The position numbers and the translations under genes are program-made. The notes under the pieces were generated by a model. That model was not told the origin of the DNA and did not search any database. It saw nothing but the letters and a program-made list of their open reading frames with translations. A stretch of 64,000 bases of DNA from Owenia fusiformis. Taxonomy: Eukaryota > Annelida > Polychaeta > Sabellida > Oweniidae. This document shows positions 10,472 to 21,270 of this stretch, piece after piece. The number at the start of each line of letters is the position of its first letter. Position 1 is the stretch's first letter. The stretch is taken from contig CAIIXF020000006.1 in assembly GCA_903813345.2 (NCBI GenBank), positions 26,853,936 to 26,917,935 on the forward strand, read 5' to 3'.

Positions 10472-13400
10472 GTGTGTGCCAAAACCCCAGAAAATCACAA
10501 AAACCTATGTTGTGGTAGCTTACTATGAAGTGACCCATTATCATTATAGATTGGTCCATCAACTATTCATTTTTACTTGTCTGCACTCAAAAAGGTGACA
10601 CGGAAGGGCTAAACGGCTTGCAGCAAGGTGCAACCATCAAAACGATGAGTTTGATAAAAAATTATTTTTTTCAAATAATAGCAATGGGTATACAATATAG
10701 GAGGCAAATTTGGTATTGATAAGTATGATAGTCCATTTGCGTGTGGCCATTTTTATAAAAAACAATAATTGTGAAGAATTATATATTTCTGACCTGAAAA
10801 TACCATATTTATTCAAAAGTCATGGTTGTTAATGATAATATTCCTATTTCACCTATTCAATGTTTTCAAAATATTTTAATTACCATTATATTCATTTTTG
10901 GCAAAGTAAATAAATATAGGGCTCACACAAGGATCAACTTTATTTGCAATATTTTCATATTTAGTGATGTTTTGAAAAAATATAAGGTTAAACACAATTT
11001 TATTTGTTAAATGATTAACAAAATAAACAGAGTGTGTTTATTTCATTGTTTTGACTGAAAAATCGCAATTCATTGCTCTTCCTCTTAGAACGGCAGGGGA
11101 TCTACAAGTACATAAACAGTCTTAAAAAACGTTGATCCTTGTGTAAGCCCTACACTTATTTACTTTGCCAGAAACTGATATAATGGTTATTCGGTGGTAT
11201 GAAAATCATTTCAGAGGTAAAGTAGGAAGAATGTCTTTGAACTTGGAATAAAAAGCATTATATGGTTAGAAATACCCAATTTCTACCATAATTGTTTTTA
11301 ATAATATAACCATACCCTCATGGACTATCTTTACATTTCAATAACCAATGTGCATTATATTTTGCATGTTTTACTGCAATTATTTGTAAAAATATTTTTA
11401 AATCTTACATTTTTGACTGGAAAGTGAAGAGACAATACTCAAATATACTCATATTATTGGTCACATTTGGTTATTTCACCCAAACAGATTCGGGATTTTT
11501 TAGTCCAGGCATATGAAGAAACTAGTGTGAATTAAATGGTCATATTATACAATACAATACAATAGTGATCCAATTCAGAATTACTAGAGAAAGTAACTCT
11601 CGTGGCTGTTGATTACTGATTGCAGTCATTAAACTAATGACCTCATATTTGGATGTCCTCTCTTCTGATATGATTTTACAATTCACTTCAAATTTGCAAA
11701 GGACCAGGTATAGTATGGCAAGTGATATCTGATCGTCATATATTTTACCATGACTACTTTCTCAATATAAATATGACATTTCTCAAAAACACAATATGTT
11801 ATCTTTCAAGAAAATTCAATTCTCAATGATTAGAAAAATATCATTCAAACAATTTAAAAAAATATGAATGGGGAACCCATCTCAACATTTTTTTGAAATT
11901 ATTTACTCAACAGAGGTTCTTCTTTTTTATTTGAATTGCATGAAAATATTATTCAACAAGTGGTCTAAAACTTTTTCATTAGTAGAATAGTAATGAAAGT
12001 CTAGTTTTGGAGATATCAATTTTCAATGACCACAATTATGTTGAAAACAATGGATAGTTTGAGTTTTTCCAATGGAAAATAACATGGAACTTGTGGTTTT
12101 TAACTTTATCGCATTTCAATACCCGTCCCCTTTTCAGAATTTGTTAATTCATTAGCGTAGAAGAAATTTTGATATGTTCGAATTAAGAAAAAATACTTTA
12201 GAAAATAAGCCTAATATTTTTCAAAAAGTGACAAGGTGGGGATCTTATCAATAATATTTCAGATATATTTTCAAATATTTATATTTTCAATTTCAATTTA
12301 TTGATACATTCAAGCATTATGTTTACGAATGTTATTAATAACAGGTGGCACCACATTTGATGCTTATACCCGTACATATAGTAGTAAAATCATGTAGTGT
12401 ATCATTAAGTTGTCAAGGAATCAAACCAGAATAAAAATAAAGGTTGAGGGGGATTCATGATGTTTTTTCTTTTCAAGTGAAGAAATTGGATGATATCATT
12501 TTTATCACAGGGACTTTACATAAGAAAAATCATATTGTTTTCACAAAAACACGTTCAGCCCCAAAACGCCAAATACTAATTAGATATTGAGCTATGACCT
12601 TGAAATGATCTTGATCCAGACATTGACTTATAGATCTCTGGTCATTTTATCATTGGTCATTAAATAGGACTGTAGCCCCACATTTGCCAACTACTTAGAT
12701 ATTGACCTTGAAATGACCTTGACACCAGGTCACCTAATCATTGGTCGCCAAAGGTCACAATTGTTCTCAATTGCCTTTAAACTCCAAATTGCGAGATATT
12801 GACCTTGGAAGTCACCCTATCATGAGTCGCTAGGGGTCACAGCAGATACCAGGGCCTTTAAATACACCAAATACTTAGATACTGATATTTGACCTTGAAA
12901 TAACCTTGACCTCAGGTCACACATTCATGATTCACAAAGGGTAACCTCAGCCCAAAAACGCCAAATATTTAGATATTGATGACCTTGAAATGATCTTGAC
13001 CTATAGACCTTGACCCTGACAACAGGTCACCTAATAATCGGTTGTCAAGGGTCAGAATTGTTCTCAATTGCCTTAAAACACCAAATTGCTAGATATTGAC
13101 CTTGAAATTACCTACACCCATTCAGTTGATCTTTACCTCAGGTCACATAATCATCGGTTGTGAAGGGTCACACCATCGGCAAAATGTCTTAAAATGCCAA
13201 CTATCCTAGATATTGATATTTTAAACTTGAAATTACCCTGACTTTTGACCTATGTTGAATACACATTTTATGAACAAAACATAGTACGAAGTTGAAAACT
13301 GATCTTTTTGAAATGAAATTGCAGCTAATGTTTCAAAACTAAGGTATCTTTATTGCAAAAGTACTATTCAAATTGAATAAACCAAAAGAGATAGACTTCA

Positions 13401-14544
13401 ATTATCTAATCTTCCATCAGATTTAGTAGAATTATAACTCTTAAGTAAATGTTGCAATGAATGCTCACACATATCTTGTTGTATATCAATCTAGTGCAAC
13501 TGCTACAGGTATCACTCTGACACGTATCTGTGAACAAATCAAACTTCTTTGATGTTGATGTAATGCAAATTGGTATCTTTTAATATGACGTCCGTAAGAT
13601 AAACCATCAATACTAGGATTGTCAAAACTTGCATTAATAAAATCAATTCCCGTCTCATCACTGTCACACCCATTACTACAAGATGGTGCCTCTTAGATCA
13701 CTGTCTGCAAGCTATAAACTAAGTGCTGCACTATATGCTCGTAATACTTTTTTTATTCAAAATCAAAAGTCAATGATACTTTTCCTATTTTACCTATTAA
13801 ATGATTTTTATATATCCGAATAACCATTATATACATTTTTGACAAAGTAAATAATTGTAGGGCTCACACAAGGATCAACTTTTTGAAGACTTTTTCGTAC
13901 TGGTGTAGACTCTTCTGCTTGCGAAGCAAGGGCGATGAATTGAGATTTTTCAGCCGAAACAAGAAAAGAAACATATAATTGTTTTTTTCTTCAACAAATA
14001 AAAAATAAAATTGAGTTTACCTTCGTATTTTTTCAAAACATCACTTAATTTGAAAATGCTATGAACAAAGTTGATCCTTGTGTGAGCCCTATAATTATTT
14101 GCTTTGTCAAAAACTAATGAAATGGTTATTGGTATATTTAAAAAACACTGACTATATAAAATAGGAATAATATCCTTGACAACAGTAACTTTTTAATTGA
14201 AATCGCATTTTAAGGTCATAAATATCCAATTTTTTACCATAATTGTTTTTCATAAAATTACCACACCCGAATGGACTATCATTACACATCAATATCAAAT
14301 TTGCATTTATTTTGTATACTTACAAGTATTATTTAAAAAAATGTATATTTTTCAAACTCATCTTTTTGACGGTCGCACCTTGGTGCAAGCCGTTTAGCCC
14401 TTTCGTGTCACTATTTTGACTGCAGACAAGTAAAAATGAATAGATAATAGATCAATCTAAAATGACTATGGGTCAATTCATAGTAAGCTACCACAACATA
14501 GGTTTAGCCTAACTAAGCCACTTAGAAAGCAATTTGGCACACAC
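10472..14544. mobile_element. 4.1-kb inverted-repeat element with TA target duplication
   Basis: The outer ends are GTGTGTGCCAAA and TTTGGCACACAC, each flanked by TA (10470-10471 and 14545-14546). The arms stay recognisably complementary for several hundred bases: CCTATGTTGTGGTAGCTTAC, GGGCTAAACGGCTTGCA and GGGCTCACACAAGGATCAAC all have mirror copies. Each arm is itself a decayed hairpin (about 10.68-11.38 kb and 13.74-14.34 kb), so the structure is nested. The core holds the half-site array at 12.56-13.25 kb. No transposase is recognisable. A TA target would fit a Tc1/mariner-type mover; that is inference. Confidence 0.65.
12560..13250. repeat. Diverged tandem repeat (about 120-140 bp units) rich in TGACCTTGA
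   Basis: Five to six units share the order CCAAATA(C/T)TTAGATATTGA, TGACCTTGAAATGACCTTGACC, CAGGTCAC, ATCATTGGT and GGGTCACA. TGACCT or AGGTCA occurs a dozen or more times within about 0.7 kb. It sits at the centre of the inverted-repeat element. Confidence 0.65.
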
Positions 14545-14549
14545 TATAT

Positions 14550-15473
14550 ACAAATTCATGTAGCCTTCTCATATAAATAGCCGTTCAAATCCAGTGTTTG
14601 TTTAGACTACACCATAGCGTGTAATGATTCTATAGTATGTCATTGATGCGGTTTTATAGCTGGTTTTCTAATACATATTTTAAACGAGCTCGTTTCGTAA
14701 GATTTTTGGCGCTAAATCATGCATGACATACATCATCGTGTTCAGCAAGAATTCAACTGTGCATCGAAATCAAAATTGACAGCATAGTGTTCAATAGACA
14801 CGAGTAAAATGGTTCCCGTTGACCCAACGTCAAATTTCAAATCTCCCGTTCTAAACCCGAAACTCTGAAGCTGAAAGAATATCTGAAGTAGACTAAGCGC
14901 GCATAAAACTATGAGCGCTCGATACATTCCTTTGGCCAAAATGCCCTAATACGTCACTTCCGCTGAATTGAAAAAAGTAGTATTCAAAAATAAATGTAGT
15001 CCCAACACAATTGTGATCATGACGAGTCAGTAAGCTAGTATGTAGGCACAGTTGTAATCTTTTTGCAATGACAACATGCCATTTCTTCTGAAAATGCGTT
15101 TATTTGGGTTATCTGAAGGAAAATTTCGAGTCAAGTGGCGTATTAATTTTGCCTTCATTTTTGTGAATTTCAATTTGTGTCTGCAGAGAGAGGGGGTAGT
15201 GTCACAATTGACCAATTATTTCAAAAAGTAGATGTTTGGCCCCTATTGAGTTTAGTGTCAAGATGTAGCTTAGACATAGCTTTAGAACCTCAGATAGGCC
15301 AGCGAGGCCACATAAATCCATAACTCGAGATAAAAAGTCAGGCGTTTGCCATTTTGCCCATTGACTAGTGTGGTGACGTGAATTAGGGCAGTTTTGCCTT
15401 TGTTAATTTTTTTACTTTGCGTTCACGGTTACGTTGTGAAAAACATCGTTAGCTTAACCTCTCCACTCAGTAA
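14550..15473. other. Remainder of intron 2, no confirmed gene
   Basis: A - strand open frame at 14742-14939 begins with a plausible signal-anchor stretch (MYRALIVLCALSLLQIFF) but has no consensus donor before its stop and no similarity I recognise. The rest is AT-rich intron sequence. Confidence 0.35.
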
Positions 15474-15590
15474 TGCCTTGGTCACACTTGCTACGATTTT
15501 CACTACGGCGCCCGGGCGATTGAGTATTTTGTTCAAAATTGAATACGATATTGAACAAAACACTCAATCGGAGCAAACGTGACCCAGGCA
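15474..15590. mobile_element. Harbinger-like MITE, 117 bp, TAA target duplication
   Basis: The ends are TGCCTTGGTCACACTTGCT and AGCAAACGTGACCCAGGCA, with TAA on both sides (15471-15473 and 15591-15593). An internal hairpin pairs CGATTGAGTATTTTGTTCAA with its near-complement. A 3-bp TAA target suggests the PIF/Harbinger group. Confidence 0.65.
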
Positions 15591-15929
15591 TAAGTAAAAC
15601 TATTTTATCAAAAGCTGCATCAATCCCATATACTAGTAAACATTTTACGGATAAACAGGAATCATTATCAAAACGTCAATTTAAACTGAAATTTTCAAAT
15701 AAGGTACAGTTTTAAAAATAGGTAATCTGAAAAAATCTTTGAACATTGACTTTTCAAACTCAAACATAGTACACGTCTGTTTTTAAAGTCATAGGTTATT
15801 TGTCTCAGCAAATGTCTAAAATGACTTTTTAAGACTCGGAAAATAGAATATGCAAATGGTAGAAGAATAGTGTAAACTTTACGAAGCCTTTAATCATTTT
15901 TGTTATACTTTTTATACTTTGTTTTACAG

Positions 15930-16030
15930 AACCCAACTGTGCGAAAGTAAGATGCATTCCATGTGAGGACGGATCATACCCAGTCGTTTCCGGGAAAGGT
16001 TGTTGTAAATGCCCAATAGCTGATATATAA
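15930..16030 (+). CDS. Exon 3: second cysteine-rich module and stop
   Basis: The acceptor tract is strong (TTTTATACTTTGTTTTACAG). The module runs PNCAKVRCIPCEDG, then SYPVVSGKGCCKC, and ends PIADI-stop (TAA at 16028-16030). Spacing is C-x4-C-x2-C-x13-CC-x-C. DNA and protein closely resemble the terminal exon at 4860-4957. Confidence 0.8.
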
Positions 16031-18596
16031 TTATACCCGTTCGGATAAATAGATGACGCAATTTCTGTATGCTTACGGAGCTTCGCTGATTACAAAATTG
16101 TCTAATTAACCACCTCAACACCAGTGGGTTATTTGTAATATATATTCAATTTAGTAAAAAAAAGCTACTAACTAACCACATATTTACAGACTAAAGATAG
16201 CAAAATAGACAAGTATACTGTTGTAAGGTCATTAATGCTTAAATTATCAAGGAAAATCAGTTGTCAAAAGTAATATCGTTTCAAGGATCCCATTTATCTC
16301 CTCTTCCTATGTTTGGACCGAAACCTTATTTTCAATTTTTCCCATTAAAACTTGGATTAAAAAGATGTGAAAATTGTAGCTCGTCCATAAGACCACTATT
16401 TAATATTTGATTTTGGAACTAGTACACTTCTGCAATGCTGATATAGCCTTATTTCCGACACTTTACCTTTTCCAATGGTATATTAAACCCTGGAACAAAA
16501 TGTGTCTAAGCTAGATAATGAAGTCAAGTCTTAATTTTCGTAAAGAAACCGATGCGCATTCCACCAGATCTTTTAAGAATTTGTAAGAATTGGTTCCACT
16601 ATTCTGGCCATTCTCGTTAGGAGGAGAAATATTTTACTGAGCAAACCTAGAATCTAACCAATTTAGATAAGAATAGGGCTAGGTGGGGGCTCTTGCGATC
16701 TTGAAAGATTTTCTTTCTGTTTCTAATTTTTTTGCTAGAATGAATTCCAGGGGACCTATGATTCTAAAAATTATAGATCCAGCAGACCAGGCTATCAGGT
16801 TTTACCCCCCCCCCCCTTAAAGTTCAGGACCCTACATACTCTAATCATGTAGTTATGGCCTCCTAAAAATTGCAAAATGATTGTGTGTAAGGCAATTTAA
16901 AGTCTGTCCCATTTCCAGGGGATCATAATTCGATGATCAAAACATATAGGGACCTGAATCTTTCTGGTGTGAGACCTGATGACCTAACATCTAGCACTTG
17001 CTCTTCTGGGGATGAGAGTTCTTCTATAGATGATTTTTGAGCATTCCAAATCTATACAAAGAGTTGATTGAGATAAATGAATACATAAACAATAAATCAC
17101 CATTTAAAACAATTATTTTCTCAGAAATGAAGGAACAAAACCATCTCAAGAGATGCTGTCACAAATCAAAGACATATTGTTCTGCAGTTTAGGTGACTTT
17201 GATAAAAATCACTAAAGTGCCTTTGGTAGAACATAGGTCTCAAACATGATGAAAATAACACTTTCTGCATTTTTAGACGATTATTGACATGGCAGCGAAT
17301 GGGCATCAAAAAGTTTGGTAGGGGGAGGTCTAAACGTCAACGGATTTGGTTGATTTCTTTTGTGCTTGCTTTCCTTTATCAGGAGGACATCTGGGCAAAA
17401 CTCCATCTTGATTTGGAAAAAAGTCGAAAAGTGAAACACCCTTTACCAAACAAAAGCTGGCCACGGGCATGTTGCTCATATTGCATGAGAAATATTAAAC
17501 ATTGCACTGGATGAAATCATTTTCATTGGAATCTATATAAAAGTAGTCTAGCACTTACAATGACTAAGATGTGCAAGCAACATTTAACATTTCGGGTAAA
17601 GGCCAGACATTCTTCATCATAGGGAACGACAAACAGCATTCAAAATATCATGAAAAAACAGCGTTGGCAATGAGGGAATGAGAAATATCATTCAAAGCAA
17701 GTTGTATGGTTATGTGTCGGTCATGGAAATAAAAGGAAAGTACATGCATCGCTATTCCCACAAAGTGATAACATGATCATATGTGAAACTGAGAGTGAAA
17801 TATATTATTTCCTGCCCAGTAGACCTACCATTGTTTCTACAGTTGCAGAAACCATGGTTGTTTGAATATAATTCTCCTTGTTCAATTTCATATTCTAGAT
17901 AACAGTTATGATTAAAAAACGCATTTCTATATTTTCAGATAACTACATCATGCCTATGGTAGATCTACCACTGTTTCAGCAGTTGCAGAAACAGTGGTTG
18001 TTTGAATATAATTCCCACTGTTACAGGATAGGTATCGATATTGTGAACTGAATTCAACAATGTTTTTCTATTAAACCAATTATTGAAAACATTCTGTAAA
18101 AAACACGGTCCTTTATGTAATGTTGACTGATTGACAATAATTCAATGCGAAAATTATTTATATATATTTTATATAACTGTTTTTGTTAACATTTTTTTGT
18201 TTTTTAGTGCAATTGATTTTTGTTCCTTTCTACCAATTCTTGAGAATGGAATAAAATGTGTTTCCGAATCTTGTTGGAACAAAATAGCATATACAAAAAA
18301 TTTGCGAACACAAGCTTAGCTCTGACAGCAATGCTCATTGCTGATTGTCTTTGTGACCTAAAATACCAAATGTAGGATTCAACTTAAATGTTCTCAATGT
18401 CCTTGTACCTGAAATACGCGTGTTTTCATTTGTTTTCCAACAATACTTTCCACTAGTTTCGAATTATTCAATGCATATTGCTATGTTTTTGCTGATACAA
18501 AGATTTTTTCTGATACAAAGATAGCAGTAGTGTAGTTTACATGAGGTAATATTGTCTAGGATATATTCACAATTTGACTGTGCTGCCATCTTTTTA
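16031..18596. other. Intergenic region
   Basis: Contains a 13-base C tract near 16806 and a diverged direct duplication: about 17814-17885 and 17945-18020 share GTAGA(C/T)CTACCA, GTTGCAGAAAC and GGTTGTTTGAATATAATTC. The open frames at 17284-17514 and 18131-18319 have no recognisable content. No gene supported. Confidence 0.4.
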
Positions 18597-18810
18597 TGAA
18601 CATTCTTTTTATCAGCCACGGCGGCCATACGCTCTTACATTTCTATAGCCAATATAGCAATACTACGACCGCCGTAGACTTGCCGTAAAGCGCAGAAGTG
18701 GCTGAATCATAAGCCTATGATTATTCCTGTATATTACAAATGATATGTCCAAGATATGAAGGCTTACTTCGATATCATACATTAACGGAACGAGGAATCT
18801 ATTGCACATA

Positions 18811-19087
18811 CACTCCCCTTCATAAGTTTGGCAACCTTAGCTCCCCCATTGAACTACGTCTGATTTTTTCTATTACTTTTCTGATTTTCTGATCAATTTT
18901 CGACCCATTGTAATTGAGGAAAAAATTGAGAAAATTTGGAGGTATTGGAAATAAAGTCAAGTTACGTTTCCATCAAAATTATAAGTATTTTCATCGCAGG
19001 TTAAGTTAATAAAAATTCAAACGTAAAGATGCTTTAACACGTAGTTCAATGGGGGAGCTAAGGTTGCCAAACTTATGGAGGGGAGTG
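18811..19087. mobile_element. 277-bp MITE with about 50-bp inverted repeats, copy 1
   Basis: The ends begin CACTCCCCTTCATAAGTTTG and end as the near-perfect complement (CAAACTTATGGAGGGGAGTG). TA flanks each side. The inverted repeat continues through TTAGCTCCCCCATTGAACTACGT. This fits a Tc1/mariner-type nonautonomous element. Confidence 0.7.
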
Positions 19088-19298
19088 TATCAACCTATTA
19101 CCATTTGCTACGGGGGCCATACGCTCTAATATTTCTATAGCCAATAGCAATACTACGACCGCCGTAGACTTGCCGGAGAGCAGATGTGGCTGAATCATAA
19201 GCTTATGATTATTCCTGTATATTACAAATGATATGTCCAAGATATGAAAACTTATTTCGATATCATACATTAACGGAACGAGAAATCTATTTCACATA

Positions 19299-19575
19299 AA
19301 GTCCCCTTCATAAGTTTGGCAACCTTAGCTCCCCCATTGAACTACGTCTGATATTTTCTGATACTTTTCTGATTTTCTGATCAATTTTCGACCCATTGTA
19401 ATTGAGGAAACAATTGAGAAAATTTGGAGGTATTGGAAATAAAGTCAAGTTACGTTTCCATCAAAATTATAAGTATTTTCATCGCAGGTTAAGTTAATAA
19501 AAATTCAAACGTAAAGAGGCTTTAACACGTAGTTCAATGGGGGAGCTAAGGTTGCCAAACTTATGGAGGGGAGTG
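19299..19575. mobile_element. 277-bp MITE with about 50-bp inverted repeats, copy 2
   Basis: Nearly identical to the copy at 18811-19087, with the left terminus diverged (AAGTCCCC instead of CACTCCCC). It arose with the surrounding 490-bp duplication rather than by separate insertion. Confidence 0.7.
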
Positions 19576-20239
19576 TATCAACCTATTACTGTTTGCTACG
19601 AGGGCCATACGCTCTTATATTTCTATAGCCAATAGCAATATTAGGGCCGCCGTAGACTTGCCGTAGAGCAGAAGTGGCTGAATCATAAGCCTATGATTAT
19701 TCCTGTATATTACAAATGATATGTCCAATATATGAAAACTTATTTAAGCCTCTCTTAGGCTCATTTGACCATGCCAGTTGAATCATGGGAACAATCCTAC
19801 ATTTATTGTGACTATCTGATTTCAGAAACATCTGATACAGAACACCAGAAATACCTGATTAGAGTTTTCAGCCAAAACACATTTAGGGCGATTCATACTC
19901 GTAATACAGTCTCAACTGCCACCAATGTTTCTAACTTTGACAGTCTTGTTTTGTATATTTGAATGTATTAACAGGAATGGATGATTTGGGGAGGGGTATT
20001 ATTCTTCCTTTACGTGTTAGATCGTACTTTGGGATTTGTTTTCCTTGTGATTGTCCTTTCTAGACATGAGTTAGATAAAGAAAGCAAATGATTCACATTT
20101 ATAAAACAGGGCACAGAGAAGCACAACTGGTTAAGATGAACCCCACCATCCAAATGATCAATTAGACGAAGAAACTGTGTCAAATGACCTCTCTTGTCCC
20201 TTACCTTCAGATATACGTTATAATACATTTAACCATACG

Positions 20240-20245
20240 TTTATT
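20240..20245 (-). terminator. Candidate polyadenylation signal for C1GALT1-like
   Basis: AATAAA on the - strand lies about 240 nt past the stop codon. It fits the gene end; chance occurrence is possible. Confidence 0.35.
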
Positions 20246-20483
20246 AAAACATTAACATTACAAGCTGCACATTCATATTTATATGGGCCTTTGTTTTTTT
20301 CGGAAAAATAATCCATAGTATGTAAAAAATATTCCTCTAAGATCAAATGATCCGGCCCTGTTGTGAGAAGTATATCGTTTTGTTGCCAACGAACTTGCAG
20401 AAGTTATATATACGGTATGATTTGAGCAACATCAGTTCTATTTCGTTTTTAGTGGAAAACTGCTCTGTTGAGACAAACGGTCA

Positions 20484-20642
20484 TCATGACTTTTGGAGAA
20501 GATAGTTCTTCACATCTGGAGCGCCTTCTCTTACAACATGTGAATGTATTTTGACGTTATATATAAAGTAGTGGAATAGGTACATATCTTGTGGACTCAC
20601 GTAATGGTAGGCGATTGGGTATTCACTGCAGCAATCAACACC
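20484..20642 (-). CDS. C1GALT1-like: C1GALT1-like exon 4: C-terminus and stop
   Basis: The acceptor is TTTGTTTGTATTTTTAG, phase 0, matching exon 3. It encodes GVDCCSEYPIAYHYVSPQDM then YLFHYFIYNV, which aligns with the conserved CCSD..VSFHYV...MY.LEYL.Y end of C1GALT1. It ends VKNYLLQKS-stop (TGA at 20486-20484). Finding this exon 5.5 kb from exon 3, in frame and with the right content, supports the whole model. Confidence 0.85.
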   Translation of the reverse strand, partial: GVDCCSEYPIAYHYVSPQDMYLFHYFIYNVKIHSHVVREGAPDVKNYLLQKS

Positions 20643-21058
20643 CTAAAAATACAAACAAAGCTAGAAAATCCAAGAAACCCGATTTTATTTCATGACGCAT
20701 GCGCAATTCGAAACAATATGTTCTAACATTCATTGTCCCTTGGCCGCAGAAACGTCAAAATTGAATGTATTTTTCGCGTAGTGAAAGTGAGAACATTTTC
20801 GTTTTGAATTAATACATAAAATAACCAAATGGATCTCTTAAAGTGTACAATGCCGTGGCTGTTCAAAATCTTTTGGAATAATTCTGAAAAAGCTGATGTT
20901 GGCTTTTTTTTCAATTCTATTCAAAGCATCTTTAGTATACAATTACTTTTTTATTTGACAATATGTCAAATATCTTTTCAGATATTAAAATTGCTTGGAT
21001 AAAAGGAGACAAACGGAAATTTTTATCGTATGCTGCGTAAAGTATTTTTCATTTATTG

Positions 21059-21270
21059 TTTGCTTTCACTATATAAAAGCAGTGTGCTTTCACTATATAA
21101 AAAAGCAGTGTGCTTTCACTTTATAAAAGCAATGTGCTTTTACTTTATAAAAGCAATGTGCTTTCACTATAAAAGCATTGTGCTTTCACTATAATAAAAG
21201 CAGTGTGCTTTCACTATATAAAAGCAGTTTCGCTTTCACTATATAAAAGCAGTGTGCTTTCACTATATAT
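21059..21270. repeat. 22-26-bp minisatellite, about nine units
   Basis: The unit is approximately TGCTTTCACTATATAAAAGCAGTG. Each repeat contains a TATATAAAAG string and GCTTT/AAAGC complementarity. It lies in intron 3 of the C1GALT1-like gene. Confidence 0.8.

Larger units (their letters stand above)
6589..16030 (+). other. Gene model: secreted two-module cysteine-rich protein, 94 residues, complete
   Basis: Three exons (6589-6646, 10196-10321, 15930-16030) join in phase 1 to a 285-nt reading frame. The protein has a signal peptide of about 19 residues and two six-cysteine modules (C-x4-C-x6-C-x13-CC-x4-C, then C-x4-C-x2-C-x13-CC-x-C). Each contains CEDG. It should be exported as a small disulphide-rich protein. 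Which family it belongs to (half von Willebrand C, antistasin-like, or a lineage-specific group) I cannot decide. Both introns are almost wholly transposable-element sequence: without them, intron 1 would be roughly 0.23 kb and intron 2 about 1.5 kb. It is a tandem paralogue of the gene at 628-4957. Confidence 0.7.
18600..19745. repeat. Tandem duplication of about 490 bp, 2.3 copies, containing a MITE
   Basis: The block starting GCCATACGCTCT recurs at 18624, 19116 and 19604 (periods 492 and 488). Each full unit has a host-like half (CCGCCGTAGACTTGCCG...) and a MITE half. Related CCGCCGTAG motifs reappear at about 21.48-21.6 kb and 22.1 kb. Confidence 0.7.

Noticed and set aside
20010-20228. 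- strand 72-codon frame past the C1GALT1-like stop
   Set aside because: Lies in the probable 3' UTR, before the AATAAA is excluded, and has no recognised motif.
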